From: Streptococcus mitis subsp. hohhotensis
Lineage (GTDB): Bacteria; Bacillota; Bacilli; Lactobacillales; Streptococcaceae
DNA length: 64,000 nucleotides
Reading direction: 5' to 3'
Assembly (NCBI RefSeq): GCF_020089495.2
Contig: NZ_JAIRCA020000002.1
Location: 1-64,000 of the forward strand
This document shows, piece by piece, positions 29,771 through 40,463 of this stretch. The position numbers and the translations under genes are program-made. Position 1 is the stretch's first letter. Every line of letters starts with the position of its first letter. The notes beneath the pieces were generated by a model. It saw nothing but the letters and a program-made list of their open reading frames with translations, was not told the origin of the DNA and did no database searches.

Positions 29771-29966
29771 ATACTCTTCGAAAATCTCTTCAAACCACGT
29801 CAACGTCGCCTTGGATTATATATGGTTACTGACTTTGTCAGTTCTATCTGCAACCTCAAAACAGTGTTTTGAGCTGACTTCGTCAGTCTTATCTCCAACC
29901 TCAAAGCAGTGTTTTGAGCAGCCTGCGGCTAGTTTCCTAGTTTGCTCTTTGATTTTCATTGAGTAT
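29771..29966 (+). repeat. BOX element with two boxB units
   Basis: 196-bp BOX, boxA-boxB-boxB-boxC. The ends are ATACTCTTCGAAAATCTC and TTTTCATTGAGTAT; two boxB-like units (CAACCTCAAAACAGTGTTTTGAG and the similar CAACCTCAAAGCAGTG...) lie between. It sits in the convergent space between lytB and pavA, next to the pavA terminator. Confidence 0.92.
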
Positions 29967-29973
29967 AAGTTAA

Positions 29974-30003
29974 AAATCCTGATTTCAAGTAAAATCAGGA
30001 TTT
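29974..30003 (-). terminator. Terminator of pavA
   Basis: Perfect 12-bp inverted repeat AAATCCTGATTT (29974-29985) and complement (29992-30003), overlapping the pavA stop codon; the minus-strand product continues with TTAAC. It may also stop lytB transcripts. Confidence 0.75.
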
Positions 30004-31650
30004 CTTCATGGATGCGATTTTTTCTGGATCTGGTGTGACACGGAGGGTCTTTTGTCCTGTGTAAGTAACAAAGCCTGGTTTTCCACCAGTTGGTTTGTTG
30101 AGTTTCTTGACTTCAATCATATCTACCTGAACCAGATTTGACAGGCGACCTTGAGAGAAGTAGGCGGCTAATTCTGCCGCGTCTGTCTTGACTTCATCGG
30201 AAGGGTCAAGATTGCCTGAGATGACAACATGGCTTCCAGGAATGTCCTTGGCATGGAACCAAAGTTCCTCCTTGCGGGCCATTTTAAAGGTAAGTTCCTC
30301 ATTTTGCAGGTTATTGCGTCCGACATAGATGATGGTCTTGCCATCGCTTGCTAGATATTGTTCTGGTTTTTTGCGCTTCTGGATTTTCTCCCGCTGTCTT
30401 CTGCGAATGAAGCCTGTTTGGATCAATTCTTCACGAATTTCAGCGATTTCTTCCAGTCCAGCTTGGTTGAGGACGGTTTCCACACTTTCTAGATAGAGAA
30501 TGGTTGCCTTGGTTTCTTCAATCAGATCAGTCAAGTATTTGACAGCTTCTTTGAGTTTCTGGTAACGTTTAAAATAGCGTTGAGCATTCTGGTTGGGAGT
30601 TAGAGCCTTATCAAGCGCAATCGTGATTGGTTGGTTGGTGTAGTAGTTGTCTAGGATAACCTGGTCTTGGTCGTTAGGTACTTGATGGAGGAAGGTTGTC
30701 AGCAATTCTCCTTTTTGACGAAATTCTTCAGCGTTGTCTGTCGCCAGTAACTCTTTTTCCTGTTTTTTGAGTTTGTGGCGGTTTTTCTGAAGTTCATTTT
30801 CAACACGGCGAATGAGTTCGCTGGCTTGTTGTTTGACACGGTCGCGCTCAGCCTTGTCCTTATAGTAGGTGTCCAACAAATCAGAAAGACTGGCAAAAGG
30901 CTCTCCCACCTGATTAGCAAAAGGAATTGGGCTGAAGGAAGTCTCAGTCAAGCATGGCTTGGTTTCTTGATTGAAAAAGTTACGGAAAGTAGATAGTTTA
31001 TCACTAATCAGAATGCTTTCCAATTCATTTACCGTATCACGTCCCAGACCTTGAAAGAGATTTTGAAGATGTTTAGCTGTTGTTTCCTGTGTTTGCAGGA
31101 TTTCAAAGAGTTTCTCGTCCTTGATGGTGAAAGGATTGAGTGATTCCGTGCTTGGCGGAGCGATATAGGTCGACCCAGGCAGCAAGGTGCGGTAGCTATT
31201 TTGTGAAAAGCCGACGTGTTTAATGACTTCGAGAATTTTATGACTACTCTTATCAACCAGTAGAATATTACTGTGTTTCCCCATGATTTCGATAATCAAG
31301 GTAGCCTGAATATGGTCTCCAATCTCGTTTTTATTGGAAACCGTAATTTCTACAATTCGGTCATTTTCCACCTGCTCAATCGACTCAATCAGGGCACCCT
31401 GCAAATACTTTCTCAAAACCATGATAAAGGTAGAAGGTTGGGCAGGATTTTCAAAAGTTGTTTGGGTCAGCTGAATGCGACCAAAAACTGGATGCGCAGA
31501 AAGGAGCAGGCGATGGCTTTGGCGATTGCTGCGGATTTGCAAGACCAACTCTTGTTCAAAAGGTTGATTGATTTTCTGAATGCGACCATTCACTAACTCT
31601 CTTCGCAATTCCTCAACCATGTGGTGTAAAAAAAATCCGTCAAATGACAT
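29995..31650 (-). CDS. pavA: PavA, NFACT/Rqc2-family fibronectin-binding protein
   Basis: 551 residues, the length of pneumococcal PavA. Known as a fibronectin-binding adherence factor without signal peptide; the wider NFACT family (RqcH) works in ribosome-associated quality control and adds alanine tails, so the primary role is likely intracellular. Regions: NFACT-N (about 1-260, MSFDGFFLHHMVEELRREL), coiled coil (about 270-430), and NFACT-R near the C-terminus (ELWFHAKDIPGSHVVI). The start at 31650 has AAGGAGAG; a longer frame to 31677 lacks support. Confidence 0.95.
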   Translation of the reverse strand: MSFDGFFLHHMVEELRRELVNGRIQKINQPFEQELVLQIRSNRQSHRLLLSAHPVFGRIQLTQTTFENPAQPSTFIMVLRKYLQGALIESIEQVENDRIVEITVSNKNEIGDHIQATLIIEIMGKHSNILLVDKSSHKILEVIKHVGFSQNSYRTLLPGSTYIAPPSTESLNPFTIKDEKLFEILQTQETTAKHLQNLFQGLGRDTVNELESILISDKLSTFRNFFNQETKPCLTETSFSPIPFANQVGEPFASLSDLLDTYYKDKAERDRVKQQASELIRRVENELQKNRHKLKKQEKELLATDNAEEFRQKGELLTTFLHQVPNDQDQVILDNYYTNQPITIALDKALTPNQNAQRYFKRYQKLKEAVKYLTDLIEETKATILYLESVETVLNQAGLEEIAEIREELIQTGFIRRRQREKIQKRKKPEQYLASDGKTIIYVGRNNLQNEELTFKMARKEELWFHAKDIPGSHVVISGNLDPSDEVKTDAAELAAYFSQGRLSNLVQVDMIEVKKLNKPTGGKPGFVTYTGQKTLRVTPDPEKIASMKKS

Positions 31651-31716
31651 CGTTCTCTCCTTGTGATTGTATTCCATAGTATTATATCAAAAAGGTAGAA
31701 TAAAATCATGGAAATG

Positions 31717-31725
31717 TGGTATAAT
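31717..31725 (+). promoter_or_regulatory. ybeY operon promoter
   Basis: Extended -10 TG-G-TATAAT (TATAAT 31720-31725); divergent from pavA. Confidence 0.6.
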
Positions 31726-31754
31726 AAAGCCAAGTAAAGAGAAACGAGAAGCAC

Positions 31755-32252
31755 ATGTATATTGAAATGGTAGATGAAACTGGTCAGGTTTCAAAAGAAA
31801 TGTTGCAACAAACCCAAGAAATTTTGGAATTTGCAGCCCAAAAATTAGGAAAAGAAGACAAGGAGATGGCAGTCACTTTTGTGACTAATGAGCGTAGTCA
31901 TGAACTCAATCTGGAGTACCGTGACACGGACCGTCCGACAGATGTCATCAGCCTTGAGTATAAACCAGAGTTGGATATTGCCTTTGATGAAGAGGATTTG
32001 CTTGAAAATCCAGAATTGTCAGAGATGATGTCTGAGTTTGATGCCTATATTGGGGAACTTTTCATCTCTATTGATAAGGCTCATGAGCAGGCCGAGGAAT
32101 ACGGTCACAGCTTTGAGCGTGAGATGGGCTTCTTGGCAGTACACGGCTTTTTACATATCAATGGCTATGATCACTACACTCCGGAAGAAGAAGCGGAGAT
32201 GTTCGGTTTACAAGAAGAAATTTTGACAGCCTATGGACTCACAAGACAATAA
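31755..32252 (+). CDS. ybeY: Endoribonuclease YbeY
   Basis: Metal-dependent RNase involved in 16S rRNA maturation and ribosome quality control. 165 residues with the UPF0054 zinc motif [11 protein letters not shown] near residue 130, and TDVISLEY. First gene of a long cluster; overlaps dgkA by 20 bases. Confidence 0.95.
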   Translation: MYIEMVDETGQVSKEMLQQTQEILEFAAQKLGKEDKEMAVTFVTNERSHELNLEYRDTDRPTDVISLEYKPELDIAFDEEDLLENPELSEMMSEFDAYIGELFISIDKAHEQAEEYGHSFEREMGFLAVHGFLHINGYDHYTPEEEAEMFGLQEEILTAYGLTRQ

Positions 32253-32628
32253 ACGAAAATGGAAAAATCGTGACCTGATATCTAGTTTAGAATTTGCTCT
32301 CACAGGAATTTTTACTGCCATCAAGGAAGAACGCAATATGCGAAAACATGCAGTGACGGCTCTTGTAGTCATTCTTGCAGGTTTAGTTTTTCAGGTGTCA
32401 CGAATCGAATGGCTCTTTCTCCTATTGAGCATTTTCTTGGTAGTAGCTTTTGAAATTATCAATTCTGCTATTGAAAATGTGGTGGATTTGGCCAGTCACT
32501 ATCACTTTTCCATGCTGGCTAAAAATGCCAAGGATATGGCGGCTGGCGCGGTATTAGTGGTATCTCTTTTCGCAGCCTTAACAGGCGCATTGATTTTTCT
32601 CCCACGAATCTGGGATCTATTATTTTAA
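32233..32628 (+). CDS. dgkA: Undecaprenol kinase (DgkA family)
   Basis: Small membrane kinase; the Gram-positive members phosphorylate undecaprenol to recycle the lipid carrier of wall synthesis. 131 residues, three membrane segments, with the conserved [15 protein letters not shown] and [10 protein letters not shown] blocks that bind ATP and metal. The ATG at 32233 lies within ybeY, so translation is coupled; no clear independent ribosome site. Confidence 0.93.
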   Translation: MDSQDNKRKWKNRDLISSLEFALTGIFTAIKEERNMRKHAVTALVVILAGLVFQVSRIEWLFLLLSIFLVVAFEIINSAIENVVDLASHYHFSMLAKNAKDMAAGAVLVVSLFAALTGALIFLPRIWDLLF

Positions 32629-32644
32629 ACAGTAAGAGGAAATT

Positions 32645-33544
32645 ATGACATTTAAATCAGGCTTTGTAGCCATTTTAGGACGTCCCAATGTTGGGAAGTC
32701 AACCTTTTTAAATCATGTCATGGGGCAAAAGATTGCTATCATGAGTGACAAGGCGCAGACAACGCGCAACAAAATTATGGGAATTTACACGACTGATAAG
32801 GAGCAAATTGTCTTTATCGACACACCAGGGATTCATAAGCCTAAAACGGCACTTGGAGATTTCATGGTCGAATCCGCCTACAGCACTCTCCGTGAAGTAG
32901 ATACAGTTCTCTTTATGGTTCCAGCTGATGAAGCGCGTGGCAAAGGGGACGATATGATTATCGAACGTCTCAAGGCTGCTAAGGTTCCTGTGATTTTGGT
33001 TGTGAACAAGATCGATAAGGTTCACCCAGACCAGCTTTTGTCTCAGATTGATGATTTCCGTAATCAAATGGACTTTAAGGAAATCGTTCCAATCTCAGCT
33101 CTTCAAGGGAATAACGTTTCTCGTCTAGTGGATATTTTGAGTGAAAATCTGGACGAAGGATTCCAGTATTTCCCGTCTGATCAAATCACAGACCATCCAG
33201 AACGTTTCTTGGTTTCAGAAATGGTTCGTGAGAAAGTCTTGCACCTAACTCGTGAAGAGATTCCGCACTCAGTTGCTGTAGTGGTTGACTCTATGAAACG
33301 AGATGAAGAGACAGACAAGGTTCACATTCGTGCAACTATTATGGTTGAGCGGGATAGTCAGAAAGGGATTATCATCGGTAAGGGTGGCGCTATGCTCAAG
33401 AAAATTGGGACTATGGCCCGTCGTGATATCGAACTTATGCTAGGGGACAAGGTTTTCCTAGAAACCTGGGTCAAGGTCAAGAAAAACTGGCGCGATAAAA
33501 AGCTAGATTTAGCTGACTTTGGCTATAATGAAAAAGAATACTAA
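32645..33544 (+). CDS. era: GTPase Era
   Basis: Essential GTPase that assists 30S assembly by binding the 3' end of 16S rRNA. 299 residues: G1 GRPNVGKST (12-20), G3 DTPG, G4 NKID, and a C-terminal KH domain with [17 protein letters not shown] precedes the start. Followed by a weak hairpin (33547-33577) and mutM. Confidence 0.97.
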   Translation: MTFKSGFVAILGRPNVGKSTFLNHVMGQKIAIMSDKAQTTRNKIMGIYTTDKEQIVFIDTPGIHKPKTALGDFMVESAYSTLREVDTVLFMVPADEARGKGDDMIIERLKAAKVPVILVVNKIDKVHPDQLLSQIDDFRNQMDFKEIVPISALQGNNVSRLVDILSENLDEGFQYFPSDQITDHPERFLVSEMVREKVLHLTREEIPHSVAVVVDSMKRDEETDKVHIRATIMVERDSQKGIIIGKGGAMLKKIGTMARRDIELMLGDKVFLETWVKVKKNWRDKKLDLADFGYNEKEY

Positions 33545-33592
33545 GTAGAGGTGGGCTCATGCCTGCTTCTTGTTTTTACAGAAGGAGGATTT

Positions 33593-34417
33593 ATGCCTGA
33601 ATTACCTGAGGTTGAAACTGTTCGTCGTGGCTTAGAAAAATTGATTTTGGGTAAAAAGATTTCTAGCATTGATATTCGCTATCCCAAGATGATTAAAACG
33701 GATTTGGACGAGTTTCAAAAGGAAGTGCCTGATCAAGTTGTTAAGTCAATGGGACGCCGTGGAAAATATTTGCTTTTTTATCTGACAGACAAGGTCTTGA
33801 TTTCCCATTTGCGGATGGAGGGCAAGTATTTTTACTATCCAGACCAAGCACCTGAACGCAAACATGCCCATGTTTTCTTCCAGTTTGAGGATGGTGGCAC
33901 GCTTGTTTATGAGGATGTACGCAAGTTTGGTACTATGGAACTCTTGGCTCCTGACCTTTTAGACGCCTACTTTATTTCTAAGAAATTAGGTCCTGAACCA
34001 AGCGAACAAGACTTTGATTTGCAGGTCTTTCAAGCTGCCCTTGCCAAGTCCAAAAAGCCTATCAAATCCCATCTCCTAGACCAGACCTTGGTAGCTGGAC
34101 TTGGCAATATCTATGTGGATGAGGTTCTCTGGCGAGCTCAGGTTCATCCAGCCAGACCTTCCCAGACTTTGACAGCAGAAGAAGCGACAGCCATTCATGA
34201 CCAGACCATTGCTGTATTGGGCCAGGCTGTTGAAAAAGGTGGCTCCACCATTCGGACTTATACCAATGCCTTTGGGGAAGACGGAACCATGCAGGATTTT
34301 CATCAGGTCTATGACAAGGCTGGTCAAGAATGTGTACGCTGTGGTACCATCATTGAGAAAATCCAACTAGGCGGACGAGGAACTCACTTTTGTCCTCAGT
34401 GCCAAAGGAGGGGCTGA
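33593..34417 (+). CDS. mutM: Formamidopyrimidine-DNA glycosylase
   Basis: Removes 8-oxoguanine and ring-opened purines from DNA and cuts the strand. 274 residues with the essential N-terminus [14 protein letters not shown] (Pro2 nucleophile, Glu3), the H2TH region [20 protein letters not shown], and a zinc finger at the C-terminus (CVRCG and CPQCQ). The start at 33593 is fixed by the need for Pro2 and has GGAGG. The frame is open further up. Its stop shares a base with the coaE start (TGATG). Confidence 0.97.
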   Translation: MPELPEVETVRRGLEKLILGKKISSIDIRYPKMIKTDLDEFQKEVPDQVVKSMGRRGKYLLFYLTDKVLISHLRMEGKYFYYPDQAPERKHAHVFFQFEDGGTLVYEDVRKFGTMELLAPDLLDAYFISKKLGPEPSEQDFDLQVFQAALAKSKKPIKSHLLDQTLVAGLGNIYVDEVLWRAQVHPARPSQTLTAEEATAIHDQTIAVLGQAVEKGGSTIRTYTNAFGEDGTMQDFHQVYDKAGQECVRCGTIIEKIQLGGRGTHFCPQCQRRG

Positions 34418-35022
34418 TGGGAAAAATCATCGGAATCACTGGGGGAATTGCCTCTGGTAAGTCAACCGTGACAAATTTTCTAAGAAAGCAAGGCTTTCAA
34501 GTAGTGGATGCCGACGCAGTCGTCCACCAACTACAGAAACCTGGTGGTCGTCTGTATCAGGCTTTAGTCCAGCATTTTGGCCAAGAAATCATTCTAGAAA
34601 ACGGAGAACTTAATCGCTCTCTCCTAGCTAGTCTCATCTTTTCAAATTCTGAAGAGCGAGAATGGTCTAAGCAAACCCAAGGGGAGATTATTCGTGAAGA
34701 GTTGGCTACTTTGAGAGACCAGTTGGCTCAGACAGAAGAGATTTTCTTCATGGATATTCCCCTACTTTTTGAGCAGGACTACAGCGCTTGGTTTGATGAG
34801 ACTTGGTTGGTCTATGTGGATAGAGATGTCCAAGTAGAACGCTTAATGAAAAGGGACCAGTTGTCCAAAGATGAAGCTGAGTTTCGTCTGGCAGCCCAGT
34901 GGCCTTTAGAGAAAAAGAAAGATTTAGCCAGTTATGTTCTAGATAACAATGGAAATCAGGATCAGCTTCTCACTCAGGTTCGTATCCTTCTTGAAGGGAG
35001 TAGCCAAGATGACAGAGATTAA
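34417..35022 (+). CDS. coaE: Dephospho-CoA kinase
   Basis: Last step of coenzyme A synthesis. 201 residues with P-loop GGIASGKST (8-16), the VVDADAVVHQL segment and a C-terminal lid. Start follows the mutM stop by one-base overlap with AAAGGAGG upstream; overlaps pmrA by 14 bases. Confidence 0.96.
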   Translation: MGKIIGITGGIASGKSTVTNFLRKQGFQVVDADAVVHQLQKPGGRLYQALVQHFGQEIILENGELNRSLLASLIFSNSEEREWSKQTQGEIIREELATLRDQLAQTEEIFFMDIPLLFEQDYSAWFDETWLVYVDRDVQVERLMKRDQLSKDEAEFRLAAQWPLEKKKDLASYVLDNNGNQDQLLTQVRILLEGSSQDDRD

Positions 35023-36208
35023 CTGGAAGGATAATCTGCGCATTGCTTGGTTTGGTAATTTTCTGACAGGAGCCAGTATTTCCTTAGTTGTGCCTTTTAT
35101 GCCTATCTTTGTGGAAAATCTGGGTGTAGGGAGTGATCAAGCTGCTTTTTATGCAGGTTTAGCTATTTCTGTCTCTGCCATTTCCGCGGCGCTCTTTTCT
35201 CCTATCTGGGGTATCCTTGCTGATAAATACGGTCGAAAACCCATGATGATTCGTGCTGGTCTGGCCATGACTATCACTATGGGAGGCTTAGCCTTTGTCC
35301 CAAATATTTATTGGTTAATCTTTCTCCGTTTACTAAACGGTGTATTTGCGGGTTTTGTTCCCAATGCAACGGCCTTGATAGCCAGTCAGGTTCCCAAGGA
35401 AAAATCAGGCTCTGCCTTAGGTACTTTGTCTACAGGGGTAGTTGCAGGTACTCTAACTGGTCCTTTTATTGGTGGCTTTATCGCAGAATTATTTGGCATT
35501 CGTACTGTTTTCTTACTGGTTGGTAGTTTTCTATTCTTAGCTGCTATTTTGACTATTTGCTTTATTAAGGAAGATTTTCAACCAGTAGCCAAGGAAAAGG
35601 CCATCCCAACAAAGGAATTGTTTACCTCAGTTAAATACCCCTATCTCTTGGTCAACCTCTTTCTGACCAGTTTTGTCATCCAATTTTCAGCCCAATCAAT
35701 TGGCCCTATTTTAGCACTTTATGTGCGCGACTTAGGTCAAACAGAAAATCTTCTCTTTGTGTCTGGTTTGATTGTATCCAGTATGGGCTTTTCCAGTATG
35801 ATGAGTGCAGGAATCATGGGCAAGCTAGGTGACAAGGTGGGCAATCATCGTCTCTTGGTTATCGCCCAGTTTTATTCAGTTATCATCTATCTTCTCTGTG
35901 CCAATGCTTCTAGCCCCCTTCAACTAGGACTCTATCGTTTCCTCTTTGGCTTGGGAACCGGTGCCTTGATTCCCGGAGTTAATGCCCTTCTCAGCAAGAT
36001 GACGCCCAAAGCTGGTATTTCGAGAGTCTTTGCCTTCAATCAGGTATTCTTTTATCTGGGAGGTGTCGTTGGTCCCATGGCAGGTTCTGCAGTAGCAGGT
36101 CAATTTGGCTACCATGCTGTCTTTTATGCGACAAGCCTTTGTGTTGCCTTTAGTTGTCTCTTTAACCTGCTTCAATTTCGAACATTATTAAAAGTAAAGG
36201 AAATCTAG
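35009..36208 (+). CDS. pmrA: Major facilitator efflux pump PmrA
   Basis: Proton-driven multidrug exporter linked in pneumococci to fluoroquinolone and dye efflux. 399 residues, 12 hydrophobic segments in two halves, with the family motif [13 protein letters not shown] between helices 2 and 3. The start at 35009 is preceded by AAGGGAG and matches the known length; the frame continues upstream into coaE. Its stop overlaps the GTG start of rpmG by one base. Confidence 0.93.
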
Positions 36209-36357
36209 TGCGAGTAAAAATTAATCTAAAATGCTCCTCTTGTGGTAGTATCAATTATCTAACTAGTAAAAATTCTAAAACCCATCCAGACAAGATTGAG
36301 GTTTTAAAGTATTGTCCCAAGGAAAGAAAAGTAACCCTACATCTTGAATCTAAGTAG
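36208..36357 (+). CDS. rpmG: 50S ribosomal protein L33
   Basis: L33, 49 residues, starting at GTG 36208, which overlaps the pmrA TAG. Sequence runs [18 protein letters not shown] through a C-terminal [15 protein letters not shown]. It is the cysteine-bearing form with CSSC and a single downstream Cys; the fourth cysteine of zinc-binding L33 is not present. RBS AAAGGAAA. Probably one of several rpmG paralogues in the genome. Confidence 0.9.
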
Positions 36358-36363
36358 ATTTTA

Positions 36364-36372
36364 TGGTAAAAT
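36364..36372 (+). promoter_or_regulatory. secG promoter
   Basis: Extended -10 TG-G-TAAAAT (TAAAAT 36367-36372); 24 bases before the start. Confidence 0.45.
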
Positions 36373-36396
36373 AATAGGGATTTTAAGGAGTTTGAT

Positions 36397-36630
36397 ATGT
36401 ATAACCTATTATTAACCATTTTATTAGTATTATCTGTTGTGATTGTGATTGCGATTTTCATGCAACCAACCAAAAACCAATCCAGCAATGTATTTGATGC
36501 CAGCTCAGGTGATTTGTTTGAACGCAGTAAAGCACGCGGTTTTGAAGCTGTAATGCAGCGTTTGACAGGGATTTTAGTCTTTTTCTGGCTAGCCATTGCC
36601 TTAGCATTGACGGTATTATCAAGTAGATAA
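36397..36630 (+). CDS. secG: Preprotein translocase subunit SecG
   Basis: Third subunit of the SecYEG channel. 77 residues with two membrane segments (about 3-21 and 54-74) and the family loop FMQPTKNQSSNVF. TTAAGGAG precedes the start. Often found before rnr in Gram-positives, as here; a hairpin with T run (about 36639-36670) lies between them. Confidence 0.93.
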   Translation: MYNLLLTILLVLSVVIVIAIFMQPTKNQSSNVFDASSGDLFERSKARGFEAVMQRLTGILVFFWLAIALALTVLSSR

Positions 36631-36638
36631 GAAAATAA

Positions 36639-36670
36639 TGGGCAGGACTAGGTCTTTGCCTCTTTTTATT
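36639..36670 (+). terminator. Hairpin after secG
   Basis: GGGCAGGAC pairs imperfectly with GTCTTTGCCTC (one bulge), followed by CTTTTTATTTTT. Probably partial termination between secG and rnr. Confidence 0.5.
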
Positions 36671-36730
36671 TTTAAAGGATGTTTGAGAAGGTTTTACAGT
36701 AAAAGAAAAGAAAAAATCTAGAAAGAAAAT

Positions 36731-39085
36731 ATGAAAGATAGAATAAAAGAATATTTACAAGATAAGGGAAAGGTGACTGTCAATGACTTGGCTCAGGCTT
36801 TGGGAAAAGACGAGTCCAAGGATTTTCGTGAGTTGATTAAAACCTTGTCCCTAATGGAAAGAAAGCATCAGATTCGCTTTGAAGAAGATGGAACGTTTAC
36901 TTTGGAAGTCAAGAAAAAACATGAGATTACTCTCAAGGGGATTTTTCATGCTCATAAAAATGGCTTTGGTTTTGTCAGCCTAGAAGGCGAGGAGGACGAC
37001 CTTTTTGTAGGGAAAAACGATGTCAACTATGCTATTGATGGTGATACCGTTGAGGTCGTCATCAAGAAAGTTGCTGATCGTAACAAGGGAACAGCTGCCG
37101 AAGCCAAAATTATCGATATCTTAGAACACAGTTTGACAACTGTTGTCGGTCAAATCGTTCTAGATCAGGAAAAGCCCAAGTATGCTGGCTACATCCGTTC
37201 GAAAAATCAGAAAATCAGTCAACCGATCTATGTGAAGAAACCAGCCCTTAAACTGGAGGGAACAGAAGTTCTCAAGGTCTTTATCGATAAATACCCAAGC
37301 AAGAAACATGATTTCTTTGTCGCTAGTGTCCTCGATGTGGTGGGGCATTCAACGGATGTCGGAATTGATGTCCTTGAGGTTTTGGAGTCTATGGACATTG
37401 TCTCAGAATTTCCAGAGGCTGTTGTCAAGGAGGCAGAAAGTGTGCCTGATGCTCCGTCTCAAAAGGATATGGAAGGCCGTCTGGATTTGAGAGATGAGAT
37501 TACCTTTACCATTGACGGTGCGGACGCCAAGGACTTGGACGATGCGGTGCATATTAAGGCTTTGAAAAATGGCAATCTGGAGCTTGGAGTTCACATAGCA
37601 GACGTTTCCTACTATGTGACCGAGGGTTCTGCCCTTGACAAGGAAGCCCTTAACCGTGCGACTTCTGTCTATGTGACAGACCGTGTGGTTCCAATGCTTC
37701 CAGAACGACTGTCTAATGGAATTTGCTCCCTCAATCCTCAAGTTGACCGCCTGACCCAGTCTGCTATTATGGAGATTGATAAACATGGTCGTGTGGTCAA
37801 TTACACCATTACACAAACAGTTATCAAGACCAGTTTTCGTATGACCTATAGTGATGTTAATGATATCCTAGCTGGCGACGAGGAAAAGAGACAAGAATAT
37901 AAGAAAATTGTTCCAAGTATTGAACTTATGGCTAAGCTCCATGAAACTCTAGAAAACATGCGTGTGAAACGTGGAGCCCTCAATTTCGATACCACCGAAG
38001 CGAAGATTTTAGTGGATAAACAGGGTAAGCCTGTTGATATCGTTCTTCGTCAGCGTGGTGTTGCTGAGCGCATGATTGAATCCTTTATGCTGATGGCCAA
38101 TGAAACAGTTGCCGAGCATTTTAGCAAGCTGGATTTGCCTTTTATTTATCGTATCCATGAGGAGCCAAAGGCTGAAAAGGTTCAGAAGTTTATTGATTAT
38201 GCTTCGAGCTTTGGCTTGTGCATTTATGGGACTGCCAGTAAGATTAGCCAGGAGGCCCTCCAAGACATCATGCGTGCTGTTGAGGGAGAGCCTTATGCGG
38301 ATGTATTATCCATGATGCTTCTTCGTTCTATGCAGCAGGCTCGCTATTCGGAGCACAATCACGGCCACTATGGACTAGCTGCTGACTATTATACTCACTT
38401 TACTAGTCCTATTCGTCGTTATCCAGACCTTCTTGTTCACCGTATGATTCGGGATTACGGCTGTTCTACGGAAATAGCAGAGCATTTTGAGCAAGTGATC
38501 CCAGAGATTGCGACCCAGTCCTCAAACCGTGAACGTCGTGCTATTGAGGCTGAGCGTGAAGTCGAAGCCATGAAAAAGGCTGAGTATATGGAAGAATACG
38601 TGGGTGAAGAGTACGATGCTGTTGTATCAAGTATCGTCAAATTCGGTCTCTTTGTTGAATTGCCAAATACAGTTGAAGGCTTGATTCACATCACCAATTT
38701 GCCTGAGTTCTACCATTTCAACGAACGTGATTTGACTCTTCGTGGGGAGAAATCAGGAACAACCTTCCGTGTAGGTCAGCAAATCCGTATCCGAGTTGAA
38801 AGAGCCGACAAGATGACGGGCGAGATTGATTTCTCTTACATTCCAAGTGAGTTTGATGTGATTGAGAAAGGCTTGAAACAAGCTGGTCGCAAAGACAGAG
38901 GGCGTGGTTCAAATCGTCGTTCAGATAAGAAGGAAGATAAGAGAAAATCAGGACGCTCAAATGATAAGCGAAAGCATTCACAAAAAGACAAGAAGAAAAA
39001 GGGCAAGAAACCTTTTTACAAGGAAGTAGCTAAGAAAGGAGCCAAGCATGGCAAAGGGCGAGGGAAAGGTCGTCGCACAAAATAA
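36731..39085 (+). CDS. rnr: Ribonuclease R
   Basis: Processive 3'-5' exoribonuclease that degrades structured RNA and works with SmpB in tmRNA quality control. 784 residues: N-terminal winged helix (1-65), cold-shock/OB domains (about 70-220), RNB catalytic domain (DLDDAVHIK with the metal-binding Asp cluster near 270), an S1 domain (about 625-705), and a very basic Lys/Arg tail (about 715-784). Its 3' end overlaps smpB by 38 bases. Confidence 0.96.
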
Positions 39086-39515
39086 AAAGGCGCGCCACGA
39101 CTATACTATCGTAGATACGCTAGAGGCAGGGATGGTCCTGACTGGAACTGAAATCAAGAGTGTACGAGCAGCTCGAATCAATCTCAAGGATGGCTTTGCC
39201 CAAGTAAAAAATGGAGAAGTCTGGTTGAGCAATGTTCATATCGCTCCTTACGAAGAGGGCAATATCTGGAACCAAGAACCAGAACGTCGTCGAAAACTCT
39301 TACTTCATAAAAAGCAAATCCAAAAGTTGGAACAAGAGACCAAAGGAACAGGAATGACCCTGGTTCCTCTTAAAGTCTATATCAAAGATGGTTATGCCAA
39401 GCTCCTTTTAGGTTTAGCTAAAGGGAAGCATGACTATGATAAACGGGAGTCAATCAAACGTCGTGAGCAGAATCGCGATATTGCGCGTGTTATGAAAGCT
39501 GTTAATCAGCGATAA
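39048..39515 (+). CDS. smpB: SsrA-binding protein SmpB
   Basis: Binds tmRNA for rescue of stalled ribosomes. 155 residues with [37 protein letters not shown] and a basic C-terminus. AAAGGAG (inside rnr) precedes the start. The rnr-smpB pairing fits their joint function. ssrA is not in this window. Confidence 0.97.
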
Positions 39516-39529
39516 AAAGAGGAATGAAG

Positions 39530-40390
39530 ATGGAAAAACTAGTTGCCTATAAACGTATGCCTTTGTGGACTAAAGAAACTATGCCAGAGGCTGTTCAGCA
39601 GAAACACAATACCAAGGTTGGGACTTGGGGCAAGATTACTGTTTTAAAAGGAGTTCTCAAGTTTATTGAATTGACAGAAGATGGTGAGGTTTTAGCTGAG
39701 CACCTCTTTGAAGCAGGAGCCGACAATCCCATGGCACAACCTCAAGCTTGGCATCGAGTAGAGGCTGCTACAGACGATGTGGAATGGTATTTGGAATTTT
39801 ATTGTAAACCTGAGGATTATTTTCCTAAGAAATACAATACCAATCCTATTCATTCAGAGGTTCTAGAGGCCATGCAGACAGTAAAACCAGGGAAAGCCTT
39901 GGATTTGGGCTGTGGTCAAGGTCGTAATGCACTCTTTCTAGCCCAGCAAGGTTTTGATGTGACAGCTGTAGATCAAAATGAATTGGCCCTTGAAATCTTG
40001 CAAAGCATTGTTGAGCAGGAAGACCTAGATATGCCTGTTGGTCTTTACGATATCAATTCAGCCAGTATTGGGCAAGCGTATGATTTCATCGTATCGACAG
40101 TTGTTTTGATGTTTTTGCAAGCAGACCGCATTCCTGAAATTATCAAAAATATGCAGGAGCATACCACGGTCGGTGGTTATAATCTTATCGTTTGTGCTAT
40201 GGATACGGAAGATTACCCTTGCTCTGTGAACTTCCCATTTACCTTTAAAGAAGGGGAATTGGCAGACTATTACAAGGGCTGGGAATTGGTTAAGTACAAT
40301 GAAAATCCAGGCCATTTGCACCGTCGCGATGAGAATGGCAATCGCATTCAACTACGCTTTGCGACCATGCTAGCTAAGAAAATCAAATAA
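39530..40390 (+). CDS. tehB: Tellurite-resistance-type methyltransferase TehB
   Basis: SAM-dependent methyltransferase, 286 residues: an N-terminal cupin-like part (about 1-95, WGKITVLKGVLKFIEL and EAGADNPMAQPQAWHRVE) and a Rossmann methyltransferase (LDLGCGQGRNALFLA, about 125-140). The two-part architecture is typical of TehB. The ATG at 39530 has AAGAGG at good distance; one at 39524 is too close. Natural substrate is unclear; tellurite is the laboratory phenotype. Confidence 0.88.
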   Translation: MEKLVAYKRMPLWTKETMPEAVQQKHNTKVGTWGKITVLKGVLKFIELTEDGEVLAEHLFEAGADNPMAQPQAWHRVEAATDDVEWYLEFYCKPEDYFPKKYNTNPIHSEVLEAMQTVKPGKALDLGCGQGRNALFLAQQGFDVTAVDQNELALEILQSIVEQEDLDMPVGLYDINSASIGQAYDFIVSTVVLMFLQADRIPEIIKNMQEHTTVGGYNLIVCAMDTEDYPCSVNFPFTFKEGELADYYKGWELVKYNENPGHLHRRDENGNRIQLRFATMLAKKIK

Positions 40391-40400
40391 ACATGAATGA

Positions 40401-40427
40401 AGATTAGGAAATTTCCTGGTCTTTTTT
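40401..40427 (+). terminator. Terminator before coiA
   Basis: AGATTAGGA (40401-40409) pairs with TCCTGGTCT (40414-40422, two wobbles), then a T run; insulates the com-box. Confidence 0.75.
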
Positions 40428-40434
40428 CTTTTTT

Positions 40435-40442
40435 TACGAATA
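40435..40442 (+). promoter_or_regulatory. com-box (ComX site) for coiA
   Basis: TACGAATA, identical to that before comEA, preceded by a T-rich tract and 22 bases before the coiA start. Confidence 0.92.
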
Positions 40443-40463
40443 ATATAGAAAAGGAGGGAAATC

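Noticed and set aside
29811..30038. Plus-strand frame of 75 codons starting in the BOX
   Set aside because: It is made of BOX sequence and the tail of pavA read backwards; no ribosome site.
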